Under the pieces are notes generated by a model. That model did no database searches and was not told the DNA's origin. It saw only the letters and a program-made list of their open reading frames with translations. From Marinibacterium sp. (lineage in GTDB: Bacteria; Pseudomonadota; Alphaproteobacteria; Rhodobacterales; Rhodobacteraceae): DNA of 34,267 bases. The DNA is taken from assembly GCA_025800215.1 (NCBI GenBank), contig JAOXSC010000111.1, positions 1 to 34,267 on the forward strand, in the 5' to 3' direction. The translations under genes were made by a program, and so were the position numbers. Within the stretch, counting starts at the first letter, position 1. The number at the start of each line of letters is the position of its first letter. Positions 9,473 through 18,450 of the stretch are shown here, piece by piece.

Positions 9473-10546
9473 ATGAAACTATCCACTCTCCTGGCCGGGG
9501 CGGCCATGGCGCTTGGCCTCGCCTCGACGGCGATGGCCGATGACAAGACCACGGTCGGCTTTGTCTATGTCGGCCCGGTGGGCGATGGCGGCTGGACGTA
9601 TGAGCACAACCAGGGCCGTCTGGCCGTGGAAGAGGCATTCGGCGATGCGGTCGAAACCGTCTATGTCGAAAGCGTTGCCGAAGGCCCCGATTCCGAGCGT
9701 GTGATGACCCAGATGGCGCTGAATGGTGCGGACCTGATCTTTACGACCTCGTTCGGCTATATGGATCCCACCATCAACGTGGCCAAGAAATTCCCGAATG
9801 TGAAATTCGAACACGCCACCGGCTACAAGCGCGCCGACAACGTGTCGACCTATTCGGCACGGTTCTACGAAGGCCGCGCGATCCAGGGCCACATTGCGGG
9901 CAACATGACCAAGTCGAACATCGTCGGCTATATCGCGTCCTTCCCGATCCCCGAAGTGATCCGCGGCATCAACTCGGCCTATATCCACGCCAAGAAGGTG
10001 AACCCGGATGTCGAATTCAAGATCATCTGGGCCTACACCTGGTTTGATCCCGCCAAAGAGGCCGACGCCGCCAAGGCGCTGATCGAACAGGGCGCCGACG
10101 TGATCCTGCAGCACACCGATTCCACCGCCCCCCAGGCCGCCGCACAGGCCGCCGGCAACGTGGTGACCTTTGGCCAGGCATCGGACATGGGCGAATACGC
10201 CCCCTTCCCGCGCGTGTCGTCGATCATTGACGACTGGGCGCCCTACTATGTCGCGCGCACCAAGGCCGTGATGGACGGCACCTGGGAAAGCGTCGACACC
10301 TGGGACGGCATCGGCAAAGGCATGGTCGGCATCGGCGAGATCTCGGATGCGGTTCCGGCCGACGTCAAAGCCGAAGCGCTGGCGATGAAAGACGCGATTG
10401 CCAAGGGTGAATACCACCCCTTCACCGGCCCGCTGAAAAAGCAGGACGGCAGCGACTGGCTGGCCGAAGGTGAAACCGCCGATGACGGCACACTGCTGGG
10501 CATGAACTTCTACGTTGAAGGCCTGACCGACGAAATCCCGCAATAA
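9473..10546 (+). CDS. BMP-family periplasmic substrate-binding protein
   Basis: This 357-residue protein is the periplasmic receptor of the importer. It has a clear Sec signal peptide (MKLSTLLAGAAMALGLASTAMA, cleavage before DDK) and no lipobox cysteine. The mature part begins VGFVYVGPVGDGGWTYEHNQGR, the usual first strand and ligand loop of Bmp/PnrA-like proteins, and includes DLIFTTSFGYMDPT and GADVILQHTDSTAPQAA. PnrA-type proteins bind purine nucleosides, which fits the xdh context, but relatives bind other ligands. The start is ATG 9473 with AGGGA upstream. The 49-base gap before it may allow higher expression of the receptor than of the permeases. A strong hairpin terminator follows. Confidence 0.92.
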   Translation: MKLSTLLAGAAMALGLASTAMADDKTTVGFVYVGPVGDGGWTYEHNQGRLAVEEAFGDAVETVYVESVAEGPDSERVMTQMALNGADLIFTTSFGYMDPTINVAKKFPNVKFEHATGYKRADNVSTYSARFYEGRAIQGHIAGNMTKSNIVGYIASFPIPEVIRGINSAYIHAKKVNPDVEFKIIWAYTWFDPAKEADAAKALIEQGADVILQHTDSTAPQAAAQAAGNVVTFGQASDMGEYAPFPRVSSIIDDWAPYYVARTKAVMDGTWESVDTWDGIGKGMVGIGEISDAVPADVKAEALAMKDAIAKGEYHPFTGPLKKQDGSDWLAEGETADDGTLLGMNFYVEGLTDEIPQ

Positions 10547-10569
10547 GCGGATCGTCCTTGAAAAAAGAC

Positions 10570-10595
10570 CCCCCTCCCCGGCACCGGGGAGGGGG
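10570..10595. terminator. Bidirectional rho-independent terminator
   Basis: An 11-bp perfect GC-rich stem (10570-10580 with 10585-10595) and a four-base loop are followed by TTTTT on the plus strand and preceded by A-rich sequence that gives a T run on the minus strand. It sits between the stops of the convergent BMP gene and RND pump gene and can serve both. Confidence 0.9.
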
Positions 10596-10630
10596 TTTTT
10601 CTTTGCCCTGCAGGCCGCTGGCCCCGGCCG

Positions 10631-13600
10631 TCAGTCGGCCAGCGCCTCGTCCTTGGGTTTGCGGTTGGTGCCATGCACCCATTCGCGGAAGCTTTGCGCG
10701 ATGCGGTAGAGCACCGGGATCACGAAGATCCCCACCAGCGCCGCTGCGATCATGCCCGCAAAGACCGGCGTGCCGACCCCGCGCCGCGCCAGCATCGACG
10801 CCCCTTCGGCGGTGACCAGCGGATAAAGCCCCGCGATAAACGCCAGAGACGTCATCATCACCGCCCGGAACCGCGCAATCGCGCCTTCAATGGCCGCCTG
10901 GACAATGGGCATGCCCTGGGCGCGCCGCTCCATCGCGAATTCCACGATCAGGATGGCGTTCTTGGCCGCCAGCGCGATCAGCACCACAAGGCCGATCTGA
11001 GCATAAAGGTTGTTGGCCAGCCCCGACAGCCGCAGCCCCAGCATCGCCCCGGTGATCGCAAAGGTCACCGACAGCAGAACCGCCACCGGGATCGTCCAGC
11101 TTTCATAAAGCGCCACCAGGAACAGATAGGCAAAGACCACCGCCAGCACCAGAACCACCGCCGTGGCGCCCGCGCTCTGCTTTTCCTGGGCGGCGGTGCC
11201 GGTCCATTCATAGGCATAGCCCTTGGGCAGATCGCTGGCAGCGATCCCTTCGACCACGCTGATCGCATCGCCCGACGACACGCCGGGCGCAGGGTTCCCC
11301 GATACGGTCACGCTGCGATAGTTGTTGTATCGCACCAGCGACTGCGGCCCCAGAACCAGATCGGCATTGGCCACTGCACGCACCGGCACCATTTCGCCCG
11401 CCGCGTTGCGCACGTGAATGCGCGAGATGTCACTGGCACTGTCGCGGAACGCCTGTTCGGCCTGCAGGTTCACCTGCCAGGTGCGCCCAAAGAGGTTGAT
11501 GTCATTGACATAGTACCCCCCCAGATTGGCCTGCAGCGCACGGAAGAGGCTGGACAGATCCACCCCCAGCGTCTGCAGCTTTTCGCGATCCACATCCAGA
11601 TAGAGCTGCGGCGTGTTGGCGCTGAAGGTGGTATAGTTGCCCACCAGCCGGTCATCGGAATTCAGCGCCGTCACCAGACCGCCCGCCGTGGCCCCCAGAT
11701 CCACCGGGCTGCCGCCCTGCAGATCCAGCAGTTGCAATTCGTAGCCCGCACCGGTGCCAAGCCCCTGGATGGGCGGCAGGTTGAACGGGATCGACACGGC
11801 TTCGGGGATGGTGGCCAGTTGCTGGCGCGCGGTGCGTAGCGCGGCATTCACCGACAGTGACGGGTCGGTCCGTTCGTCGAAGGGCGCCATGATGGCGATG
11901 GCAAAGCCGCTGTTGGATTTGGCCAGCCCGTCGATAAAGCTGAACCCGGTCACGGTGGCCACGTTGTCCACGCCCGGGATCTTGGCGAGGGTCGCGCTGA
12001 CCTCGGCCATGACTTCGGTGGTGCGGTTGACGGATGCGGCTTCGGGCAGGGCAACTTCGGTAAAAAACACCCCCTGATCTTCGACCGGGAGGAAACCCGA
12101 CGGCGTGGTTTTCATCAGATAGCCTGACGACACGATGCCCACACCCAGCAGCAGCACCCCCAGCAGCGCCCGCCGCGTGATCGCACCCATGACAACGCCA
12201 TAGCCGTCGCGCACATTGTCGATGCGGTTCGAGATCCAGCCCAGCGGGCCCCGCTTGGGCCCCGAATGCGGCTTGAGCAGGATGGCACAGAGCGCCGGGC
12301 TGAGTGTCAGCGCGTTGATCGCCGAAATCAGCATCGCAAAGGACACCGTCACCGCAAACTGCTGGAACATCGTCCCGGTGATGCCGGGGATAAAGGCCGT
12401 GGGCACAAAGACCGACAGCAGCACCAGCGTGATCGCAATGATCGGCGCGGTGATTTCCTTCATCGCCTCTTCGGTGGCTTCGGCGACGCTCAGCTCGGGG
12501 CGGTCATGCATGACCTTTTCGACATTTTCGATCACCACGATAGCGTCATCGACCACGATCCCGATGGCCAGCACCAGCGCCAGCATCGACACCGTGTTCA
12601 GCGACAGGCCCAGGGCCAGCATAAAGCTCATGGCCCCGATCAATGACACCGGCACCGCGATCAGCGGGATCAGCGTCATCCGGGCCGAGCCGAGGAACAG
12701 GAAGACCACGATCACCACAAGGATAAACGCCTCGACCAGGGTCTCGATGACCTCTTCGATGCTGGCTTCGACAAAGGTGACCGAATTGTAGGGGATCGAC
12801 CAGCTGATGCCGTCCGGGAACGACCCTTCGAGCTGATGCAGCTGTGCTTCGATCGCCTCGGACGCGGCCAGCGCATTGGCGCCCGGCGCCAGATAGACAC
12901 CGATCATGGCCGCCGGTTTGCCGTTGAACCGGCTTTCGCTGTCGCTGCTTTTTGCGCCCAGCTCGACGCGGGCCACATCGCTGACGCGCACCATGCTGCC
13001 ATCGGCCTCGGCGCGGACGATGATGTCTTCAAACTGCGACACATCCGTCAGCCGCCCCTGCGTCTGCAGGGTCAGCTGAAAGGTCGGATCGGTGGTCAGC
13101 GGCTGTGCGCCGATGCGGCCCACAGCGGCCTGGGTGTTCTGCGACTGGATGGCGCTGATCACGTCATCCGGCACCAGATCCAGCTGTGTCATCCGATCCA
13201 GATCCAGCCAGATCCGCATCGAATAATCGAGCGCCCCGAACAGGGTGGCGTCCCCCACCCCTTCGGACCGTTTGATCGCATCCAGCATGTTGATGGTGGC
13301 AAAATTCGACAGGTACAGCGCGTCATGATCGGGATCATCCGACGTGACGGTGATCGCCATCAGCATGCTTGACGACTGTTTCTTGGTGCTGATCCCGGCG
13401 CGGGTCACTTCGTCGGGCAACGCGCTTTCGGCCAGCGCCACACGGTTCTGCACATTGACCGTGTTCAGGTCGGGATCCGTGCCCGGCTTGAAGGTCACAG
13501 ACAGCGAATAGCTGCCATCCGACCCGCTGGTCGATTTCATGTAGAGCATATCGCTCACGCCCACGACCTGCTGTTCGATGGGCTGGGCGACGGTGGCTTC

Positions 13601-13774
13601 GACCACCTCGGCGCTGGCACCGGGGTAAAAGGCCTGCACGGTGACCTGCGGCGGCACCACGTCGGGCAGCTGCTCGACCGGCATGCGCATCAGCGACAGA
13701 ACCCCCGCCAGCGTCAGCACAACCGAAATCACAAGCGCCATGCGCGGGCGATGAATAAAGACCTTGGACAGCAT
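10631..13774 (-). CDS. RND multidrug efflux transporter, inner-membrane pump (HAE-1 family)
   Basis: This 1047-residue protein is an AcrB/MexB-type proton-driven pump that exports lipophilic compounds from the periplasm and inner leaflet. The N-terminus [22 protein letters not shown] and the [10 protein letters not shown] stretch fit the family. Two large periplasmic regions separate two sets of membrane helices. The proton-relay pair is present as D409 and D410 within [16 protein letters not shown]. The length equals that of AcrB. It follows the adaptor gene with a three-base gap, forming an operon. No TolC-like outer membrane gene and no TetR-type regulator is in the window, so the channel is probably encoded elsewhere. 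The substrate cannot be predicted. Confidence 0.95.
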   Translation of the reverse strand: MLSKVFIHRPRMALVISVVLTLAGVLSLMRMPVEQLPDVVPPQVTVQAFYPGASAEVVEATVAQPIEQQVVGVSDMLYMKSTSGSDGSYSLSVTFKPGTDPDLNTVNVQNRVALAESALPDEVTRAGISTKKQSSSMLMAITVTSDDPDHDALYLSNFATINMLDAIKRSEGVGDATLFGALDYSMRIWLDLDRMTQLDLVPDDVISAIQSQNTQAAVGRIGAQPLTTDPTFQLTLQTQGRLTDVSQFEDIIVRAEADGSMVRVSDVARVELGAKSSDSESRFNGKPAAMIGVYLAPGANALAASEAIEAQLHQLEGSFPDGISWSIPYNSVTFVEASIEEVIETLVEAFILVVIVVFLFLGSARMTLIPLIAVPVSLIGAMSFMLALGLSLNTVSMLALVLAIGIVVDDAIVVIENVEKVMHDRPELSVAEATEEAMKEITAPIIAITLVLLSVFVPTAFIPGITGTMFQQFAVTVSFAMLISAINALTLSPALCAILLKPHSGPKRGPLGWISNRIDNVRDGYGVVMGAITRRALLGVLLLGVGIVSSGYLMKTTPSGFLPVEDQGVFFTEVALPEAASVNRTTEVMAEVSATLAKIPGVDNVATVTGFSFIDGLAKSNSGFAIAIMAPFDERTDPSLSVNAALRTARQQLATIPEAVSIPFNLPPIQGLGTGAGYELQLLDLQGGSPVDLGATAGGLVTALNSDDRLVGNYTTFSANTPQLYLDVDREKLQTLGVDLSSLFRALQANLGGYYVNDINLFGRTWQVNLQAEQAFRDSASDISRIHVRNAAGEMVPVRAVANADLVLGPQSLVRYNNYRSVTVSGNPAPGVSSGDAISVVEGIAASDLPKGYAYEWTGTAAQEKQSAGATAVVLVLAVVFAYLFLVALYESWTIPVAVLLSVTFAITGAMLGLRLSGLANNLYAQIGLVVLIALAAKNAILIVEFAMERRAQGMPIVQAAIEGAIARFRAVMMTSLAFIAGLYPLVTAEGASMLARRGVGTPVFAGMIAAALVGIFVIPVLYRIAQSFREWVHGTNRKPKDEALAD

Positions 13775-13777
13775 GGA

Positions 13778-14947
13778 TCAGTCCCCTGCGCTGGTCGTGG
13801 CTGTGGTGTCCGATCCGCTTGCGGACGGCGCAGCCTGCGCCTGCTGGGGATCCACGGTGATGCCGGGCCGTGCCTTCTGCTGACCATCGGTGATCACCAG
13901 CTGACCTTTGCTGAGCCCTTGGGAAATCACCGCAATGCTGCCCTGGGTGCGGGCCACGGTCACCGGGGTCTTGGCCACGGTGTTGCTGTCATCCACGGTC
14001 AGGACAAAGGCGCCATCGCTGTCGCGCTGCAGCGCGCGCACCGGCACCGTCAGCGACGGTGTTTCATCGCCTTCGACCAGTTCAACCGTCACCAGCTGAC
14101 CGTCGATCAGATGGCCATCGGGATTGGCGAACTCGGCGCGGATCTGCACCGTATCGGTGCCCTGCTGCACCACGGTATCGACCACCCTGATGGTGCCGGT
14201 CTGATCATAGCTGTCGCCATTGGCCAGCTTCAGCGTCGCGCTGACCCCGCTGGGGCCCGTTTCGGCATGGCGTTTGCGCACCTCGATCAGGGTGGCTTCG
14301 GGCACCGGGAAGGTGACATAGATGGGGTCGATGCTCGACAGTGACGCCAGCGCGCCGGTGCTGGGGCCGACAAAGGCGCCCATGGAAATATCCGTAAGCC
14401 CCACGCGCCCGTCAAAGGGGGCGCTGACCTCAGTGTAGCTGAGGTTCAGTTCGGCCTGTGCAAGCGCGGCCTGAAGCTGCTGGATCTGGCCCACGATGTC
14501 GCCCTGATTGGCCTGCGCCTCCTGCACCTTGGATTCGGATGCCGTCTGACGTTTGAACAGCTCGGTCTGGCGGTCCACCTCGATATCGGCGAGCTTTTTC
14601 TGGGCCTGGGCAGATGCGATCTGTCCGTTGATCTGGTCGACGGCCGCCTGATAGGCGTCGGGTTCGATGTTGAACAGGACATCGCCCGCCTTCACGCGCT
14701 GGCCTTCGTCGAAATTCACCGCTTCGATATAGCCTTCGACGCGGGCGCGCAGGTCGATATGGTCCACCGCATCAACGCGCCCGACAAAGCTGTCATCATA
14801 GTTCAGCACCTGCTCGGCCACCGGCTCAACGATCACGGCAGGCGGAGGAGCTTTGGAGGCGTCGGTCTTGGCGTCCTGGGCGTTGGCCATGGGCAGGCCG
14901 CACAGGCTCATGGCCGCCGCAGCGGCCCATCGGTGAAACGTCGTCAC
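13778..14947 (-). CDS. RND efflux periplasmic adaptor (membrane fusion protein)
   Basis: This 389-residue protein links the RND pump to an outer membrane channel. It has an N-terminal signal sequence ending MANAQ, a barrel-sandwich segment (HIDLRARVEGYIEAVNFDEGQRVKAGDVLF), a coiled-coil hairpin rich in A, Q and E, and a returning lipoyl half with VSAPFDGRVGLTDISMGAFV. The start is GTG at 14947-14945 with AGGGG about nine bases upstream; a longer frame to 15043 has no good ribosome binding site and would bury the signal peptide. No lipobox cysteine precedes the mature part, so it is probably a soluble rather than lipid-anchored adaptor. It is the first gene of the pump operon. Confidence 0.92.
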   Translation of the reverse strand: MTTFHRWAAAAAMSLCGLPMANAQDAKTDASKAPPPAVIVEPVAEQVLNYDDSFVGRVDAVDHIDLRARVEGYIEAVNFDEGQRVKAGDVLFNIEPDAYQAAVDQINGQIASAQAQKKLADIEVDRQTELFKRQTASESKVQEAQANQGDIVGQIQQLQAALAQAELNLSYTEVSAPFDGRVGLTDISMGAFVGPSTGALASLSSIDPIYVTFPVPEATLIEVRKRHAETGPSGVSATLKLANGDSYDQTGTIRVVDTVVQQGTDTVQIRAEFANPDGHLIDGQLVTVELVEGDETPSLTVPVRALQRDSDGAFVLTVDDSNTVAKTPVTVARTQGSIAVISQGLSKGQLVITDGQQKARPGITVDPQQAQAAPSASGSDTTATTSAGD

Positions 14948-15013
14948 GTTCGAATTCCCCTTTCGGATCCCGGTCTTTCCACCGCACCCTAAGGTACACA
15001 TGTCACACAAAAT

Positions 15014-15038
15014 AGGACGCTTTTCAGATCGACGTCCT
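15014..15038. promoter_or_regulatory. Inverted repeat upstream of the RND operon, possible operator
   Basis: AGGACG at 15014-15019 and CGTCCT at 15033-15038 form perfect six-base arms around a 13-base spacer, about 70 bases upstream of the adaptor start. Position suits a repressor site, but no regulator gene is adjacent and a short dyad can arise by chance. Confidence 0.25.
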
Positions 15039-15078
15039 GCCAACCGGATCAGTTCACACTGTCAAAAGCTATATCTGT

Positions 15079-16842
15079 TCACCGACCGATTGCATAGGCC
15101 TGCATCAGCCTTGGCGTGGCCGCCGCAGACAGGCGCCCATCGGGGCGGCGGCTGGCGGCGGTCAGGCGTCCGATGCTCCAGGGTTCGGCCACCTCAAGCG
15201 CGTGACCACGCGCCCGCAGATCGGCAATCGCGGCCTCGCCAAAGGCCGGTTCGATCAGCAGATGGCCGGGCCGGATGGCGCGCGGATGGAACGACGATTG
15301 CGCATGTTCGGTATAGTAAAGCGGCGCGTCGATGGCCTGTTGCAGGCTCAGACCTTCATGCACCAGACGCATCAGCAGCATGAGCTGCCATTGATCCTGC
15401 TGGTCGCCCCCCGGCGTGCCAAAGGCCAGCCGCGTCCCGTCAGGCGCGCGCGCCATGGACGGTGACAGGGTGGTGCGTGGCCGTCGCCCCGGTGCCAGCG
15501 AATTGGGCAATCCCGGCTGCAGCCAGAACATCTGTGCCCGCGTGTTCAGCGGCATCCCCAGCCCCGGCACCACCGGAGACGATTGCAGCCAGCCGCCCGA
15601 CGGCGTGGCCGACACCGCGTTGCCCCACTGATCTATCACGTCAATGTGAACCGTATCGCCACGCCGTTCGGCCGGGTGTGCGGCGTCGGGTGCAGGATCG
15701 GCACCGCTGCGGGCCAGCGCCGCATCGACCCACGCGTCATATCCCGAAATCCGCCCCGGCCGCTGGTCAAACGATGCGCGATCCCCGATGAGCCCCTTGC
15801 GGGTCTCGGCATAGGCGCGGCTGAGCAGCGTATCAATCGGCAGATCCGTCTGCGCAGGGTCGCCATAATAGGCCTCGCGGTCCGCATAGGCGAGCTTCAT
15901 CGCCTCGGTCACCAGATGCACATGCGCTGCCTTGCCACTGCGCAAGCGGTCGATGCCGCTGCCTTCGAGCAGCCGCAGCGCCTGCAGCAGAACCGGCCCC
16001 TGGGTCCAGGGGCCGCATTTCCAGACCTCCCAGCCGTCATAGTCCACGACAAGCGGCGCCTCGTACCCCGCCTGCCAGCCTGCCAGATCCGCGCCCCGCA
16101 GCACGCCCCTATGCCGGGCACCTGTGGTGTCGGGCAGCTCGGCGTTGCGCATCCATGTGTCGATGGCATCCGCGACAAAGCCGCTGCGAAAGCTGCGGCG
16201 CGCCTGTTCGATTGCCGCCACGCGGCCCCGCGCCCCCTGGCTGTCGGCCAGGATCCTGTCCCAGCAATCGGCCAGCACCGGGTTGCGCATCAACGCGCCG
16301 GGTTCGGGGGGCTGCCCGCCCGGCAGCCATGTCGCGTGGGAACTGGGCCAGGCTTCGGCAAAGAAGTCGCCCAGCCCGGCAATGGTGGCCGCCACACGCG
16401 GCAGCACCGGATGGCCGTGGCGGGCATAGTGGATGGCGGGCGCCAGCACCTGTTGCAGCGGCAGCCGCCCGTGATCGCGCAACATCAGCATCCAGGCGTC
16501 AAAGGCACCGGGGATCACCGTCGCCAGCAGCCCCGACCCCGGCACCAGATCCAGCCCCTGATCGCGGAAATGCTCGATCGTCGCCCCCGCCGGGGCCGGC
16601 CCCTGCCCACAGATCACGCTGGGCCGATCCTGATCTGCCGGCCAGATCAGCGCGGGCATATCCCCCAACGGCCCATTCAGGTGCGGTTCCACCACATGCA
16701 GCACAAACCCCATGGCCACCGCCGCATCCGCCGCCGTGCCGCCCTGTTCGAGCATCCGCATCCCCACCGCCGACGCGATCCAATGCGTCGACGTCACCAC
16801 GCCGAATGTGCCGGTGATATCGGGGCGGGTGGTGAATGTCAT
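15079..16842 (-). CDS. Gamma-glutamyltransferase family protein
   Basis: This 587-residue Ntn-hydrolase precursor is expected to self-cleave before a threonine and hydrolyse or transfer gamma-glutamyl groups. The N-terminal part has GVVTSTHWIASAVGMRMLEQGGTAADAAVAM, typical of the family. The nucleophile is most likely T397 in RRGDTVHIDVIDQWGNAVSATPSGGW, and RPRTTLSPSM follows as in other members. The usual glycine-rich substrate loop near residue 60 reads LNGPLGDMP, so it belongs to a divergent subgroup whose substrate may differ from glutathione. No signal peptide is visible, unlike E. coli Ggt. It is divergent from the AbgB-like amidohydrolase across a 114-base region, so the two may share regulation. 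Confidence 0.88.
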   Translation of the reverse strand: MTFTTRPDITGTFGVVTSTHWIASAVGMRMLEQGGTAADAAVAMGFVLHVVEPHLNGPLGDMPALIWPADQDRPSVICGQGPAPAGATIEHFRDQGLDLVPGSGLLATVIPGAFDAWMLMLRDHGRLPLQQVLAPAIHYARHGHPVLPRVAATIAGLGDFFAEAWPSSHATWLPGGQPPEPGALMRNPVLADCWDRILADSQGARGRVAAIEQARRSFRSGFVADAIDTWMRNAELPDTTGARHRGVLRGADLAGWQAGYEAPLVVDYDGWEVWKCGPWTQGPVLLQALRLLEGSGIDRLRSGKAAHVHLVTEAMKLAYADREAYYGDPAQTDLPIDTLLSRAYAETRKGLIGDRASFDQRPGRISGYDAWVDAALARSGADPAPDAAHPAERRGDTVHIDVIDQWGNAVSATPSGGWLQSSPVVPGLGMPLNTRAQMFWLQPGLPNSLAPGRRPRTTLSPSMARAPDGTRLAFGTPGGDQQDQWQLMLLMRLVHEGLSLQQAIDAPLYYTEHAQSSFHPRAIRPGHLLIEPAFGEAAIADLRARGHALEVAEPWSIGRLTAASRRPDGRLSAAATPRLMQAYAIGR

Positions 16843-16853
16843 CGCGTCCTCTC

Positions 16854-16927
16854 GGGTTAACCCCTGCCTAACACCGCCCGACGCCCCTGCCCAGATGGAC
16901 GCCGAACAACCGTCGTCCTAGGTTAAC
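16854..16927. promoter_or_regulatory. Paired GTTAAC palindromes between the divergent ggt-like and M20 genes
   Basis: GGGTTAACCC at 16854-16863 is a perfect ten-base palindrome near the ggt-like start, and GGTTAAC recurs at 16921-16927 near the M20 start. The GTTAAC cores are 66 bases apart. They could be operator sites for a common regulator; this is inference only. Confidence 0.35.
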
Positions 16928-16956
16928 GCAATGTGTCACCCCAAGCAGGAGCCCCC

Positions 16957-18372
16957 ATGAACCACGATCCGATCTGGCGCCTCGTCGATGAGGCCGCACC
17001 CCGCTTTCGCGCCCTGTCCGACCGGATCTGGGCCATACCGGAAACCTGCTATGGCGAAACCGCGTCGGCGCAGGCCCATGCCGACGAATTGCAGGCCCAG
17101 GGGTTCGACGTCACCCAAGGGGTCGCAGGCATTCCGACCGCCCTTGTCGGTCATGCCGGACACAGCGGGCCGGTGATCGCCTTTCTGGGGGAATACGACG
17201 CGCTTGCGGGCCTGAGCCAGGTGGCGGATCTGGCCGAACCAACCCCGCTGAGCCCCGGCGGCAATGGCCATGGCTGCGGGCACAATCTGCTGGGATCGGC
17301 CGCGATGCTGGCCGCCACGGCCCTGCGCGACTGGCTGGCCGAAACCGGCACGCCCGGTCAGGTGCGCTATTACGGCTGCCCCGCGGAAGAGGGCGGCGCT
17401 GCCAAGGCCTTTATGGTGCGCGACGGTGCCTTTGATGACGTCGACATCGCCATCAGCTGGCACCCGCATTGCATCCCCGCCGTGATGCGCGGCAGTTCGC
17501 TGTCCAATGCGCGCATCGACTTTACGTTCACCGGCCGCGCGTCCCATGCCGCCATGTCGCCCGAGCTGGGGCGCAGCGCGCTGGATGCGGCCGAGCTGAT
17601 GAATGTCGGCGTGAATTACCTGCGCGAACACATGCCCGACAGCGCCCGCATCCACTATGCCTATATCGACGCCGGGGGGATTTCGCCCAACGTGGTGCAG
17701 GGGCAGGCGCATCTGCGCTATGTGGTGCGCGACGTGACGGCGCGGCGCATGCTGGCCCTGGCCGAGCGGGTGCGCAAGGTCGCGCAGGGGGCCGCGCTGA
17801 TGACCGAGACCACGGTCAGCGATCAGGTGCTGGCGGCGGTGTCGAACCTGGTGGAAAACACGCCGCTGGTGCAGGCGATGCAGCGCCATCTGGATCGGCT
17901 GGGCCCGCCCCACACCAGCGAGGTCGACCGCGCCTATGCCACCCGGTTCCAGACAACGTTTGATGCCGACGACATTCGCGCATCCTATGACAGCGTCGGG
18001 GCGGCCCCGCGCGACGCGCTGGTGCTGCCCGATTTCGTGGTGCCCGGCGATGCACGCGTGCCCGACATGGGCGGATCAACGGATGTGGCGGATGTCAGCT
18101 GGGTGGTGCCAACGGTGCAGATGTGGGGGGCGAACTATGCCATCGGCACGCCGTTTCATTCCTGGCAGATGGTGGCGCAGGGCAAAAGCAACGTGGCGCT
18201 GAACGGGATGGTGCATGCCGCGATGGTGATGGCCGCCACCGGTGCTCAGGCGGTCACCGACAGCGATCTGCGCGACCGTGCCTGGCAGGATCTGCGCGCG
18301 CGCACCGGCCCGGATGGCTATGTCAGCCCCCTGCCCGCCGATGCGCTGCCGCCGATCCGGGAAATGGCCTGA
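16957..18372 (+). CDS. AbgB-like M20 family amidohydrolase
   Basis: This 471-residue metal-dependent amidohydrolase closely resembles AbgB, a subunit of E. coli p-aminobenzoyl-glutamate hydrolase, along its whole length. Shared blocks are VIAFLGEYDALAGLSQ, the metal site NGHGCGHNLLG (H105, H109), YYGCPAEEGG with the catalytic Glu pair (144-145), WHPHCIPAV, the dimerisation-domain segment MSPELGRSALDAAELMNVGVNYLREH, and the C-terminal STDVADVSW and GTPFHSWQMV. The start is ATG 16957 with AGGAG five bases upstream; GTG 16933 is a weaker alternative. No AbgA or AbgT gene is adjacent, so the substrate may be another N-acyl or gamma-glutamyl amide. A hairpin terminator follows. Confidence 0.9.
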   Translation: MNHDPIWRLVDEAAPRFRALSDRIWAIPETCYGETASAQAHADELQAQGFDVTQGVAGIPTALVGHAGHSGPVIAFLGEYDALAGLSQVADLAEPTPLSPGGNGHGCGHNLLGSAAMLAATALRDWLAETGTPGQVRYYGCPAEEGGAAKAFMVRDGAFDDVDIAISWHPHCIPAVMRGSSLSNARIDFTFTGRASHAAMSPELGRSALDAAELMNVGVNYLREHMPDSARIHYAYIDAGGISPNVVQGQAHLRYVVRDVTARRMLALAERVRKVAQGAALMTETTVSDQVLAAVSNLVENTPLVQAMQRHLDRLGPPHTSEVDRAYATRFQTTFDADDIRASYDSVGAAPRDALVLPDFVVPGDARVPDMGGSTDVADVSWVVPTVQMWGANYAIGTPFHSWQMVAQGKSNVALNGMVHAAMVMAATGAQAVTDSDLRDRAWQDLRARTGPDGYVSPLPADALPPIREMA

Positions 18373-18399
18373 CCCGCGCGGGGATCAGGGCCAAACGGA

Positions 18400-18425
18400 A
18401 AACGGGGCCCCGAAAGGCCCCGTTT
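18400..18425. terminator. Bidirectional hairpin terminator
   Basis: AAACGGGGCC at 18400-18409 pairs perfectly with GGCCCCGTTT at 18416-18425 around a six-base loop. It lies between the stops of the convergent M20 and Hint-domain genes. Only a short T run follows on each strand. Confidence 0.8.
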
Positions 18426-18450
18426 CCAATCATCGCAATGACGTGGCCGA

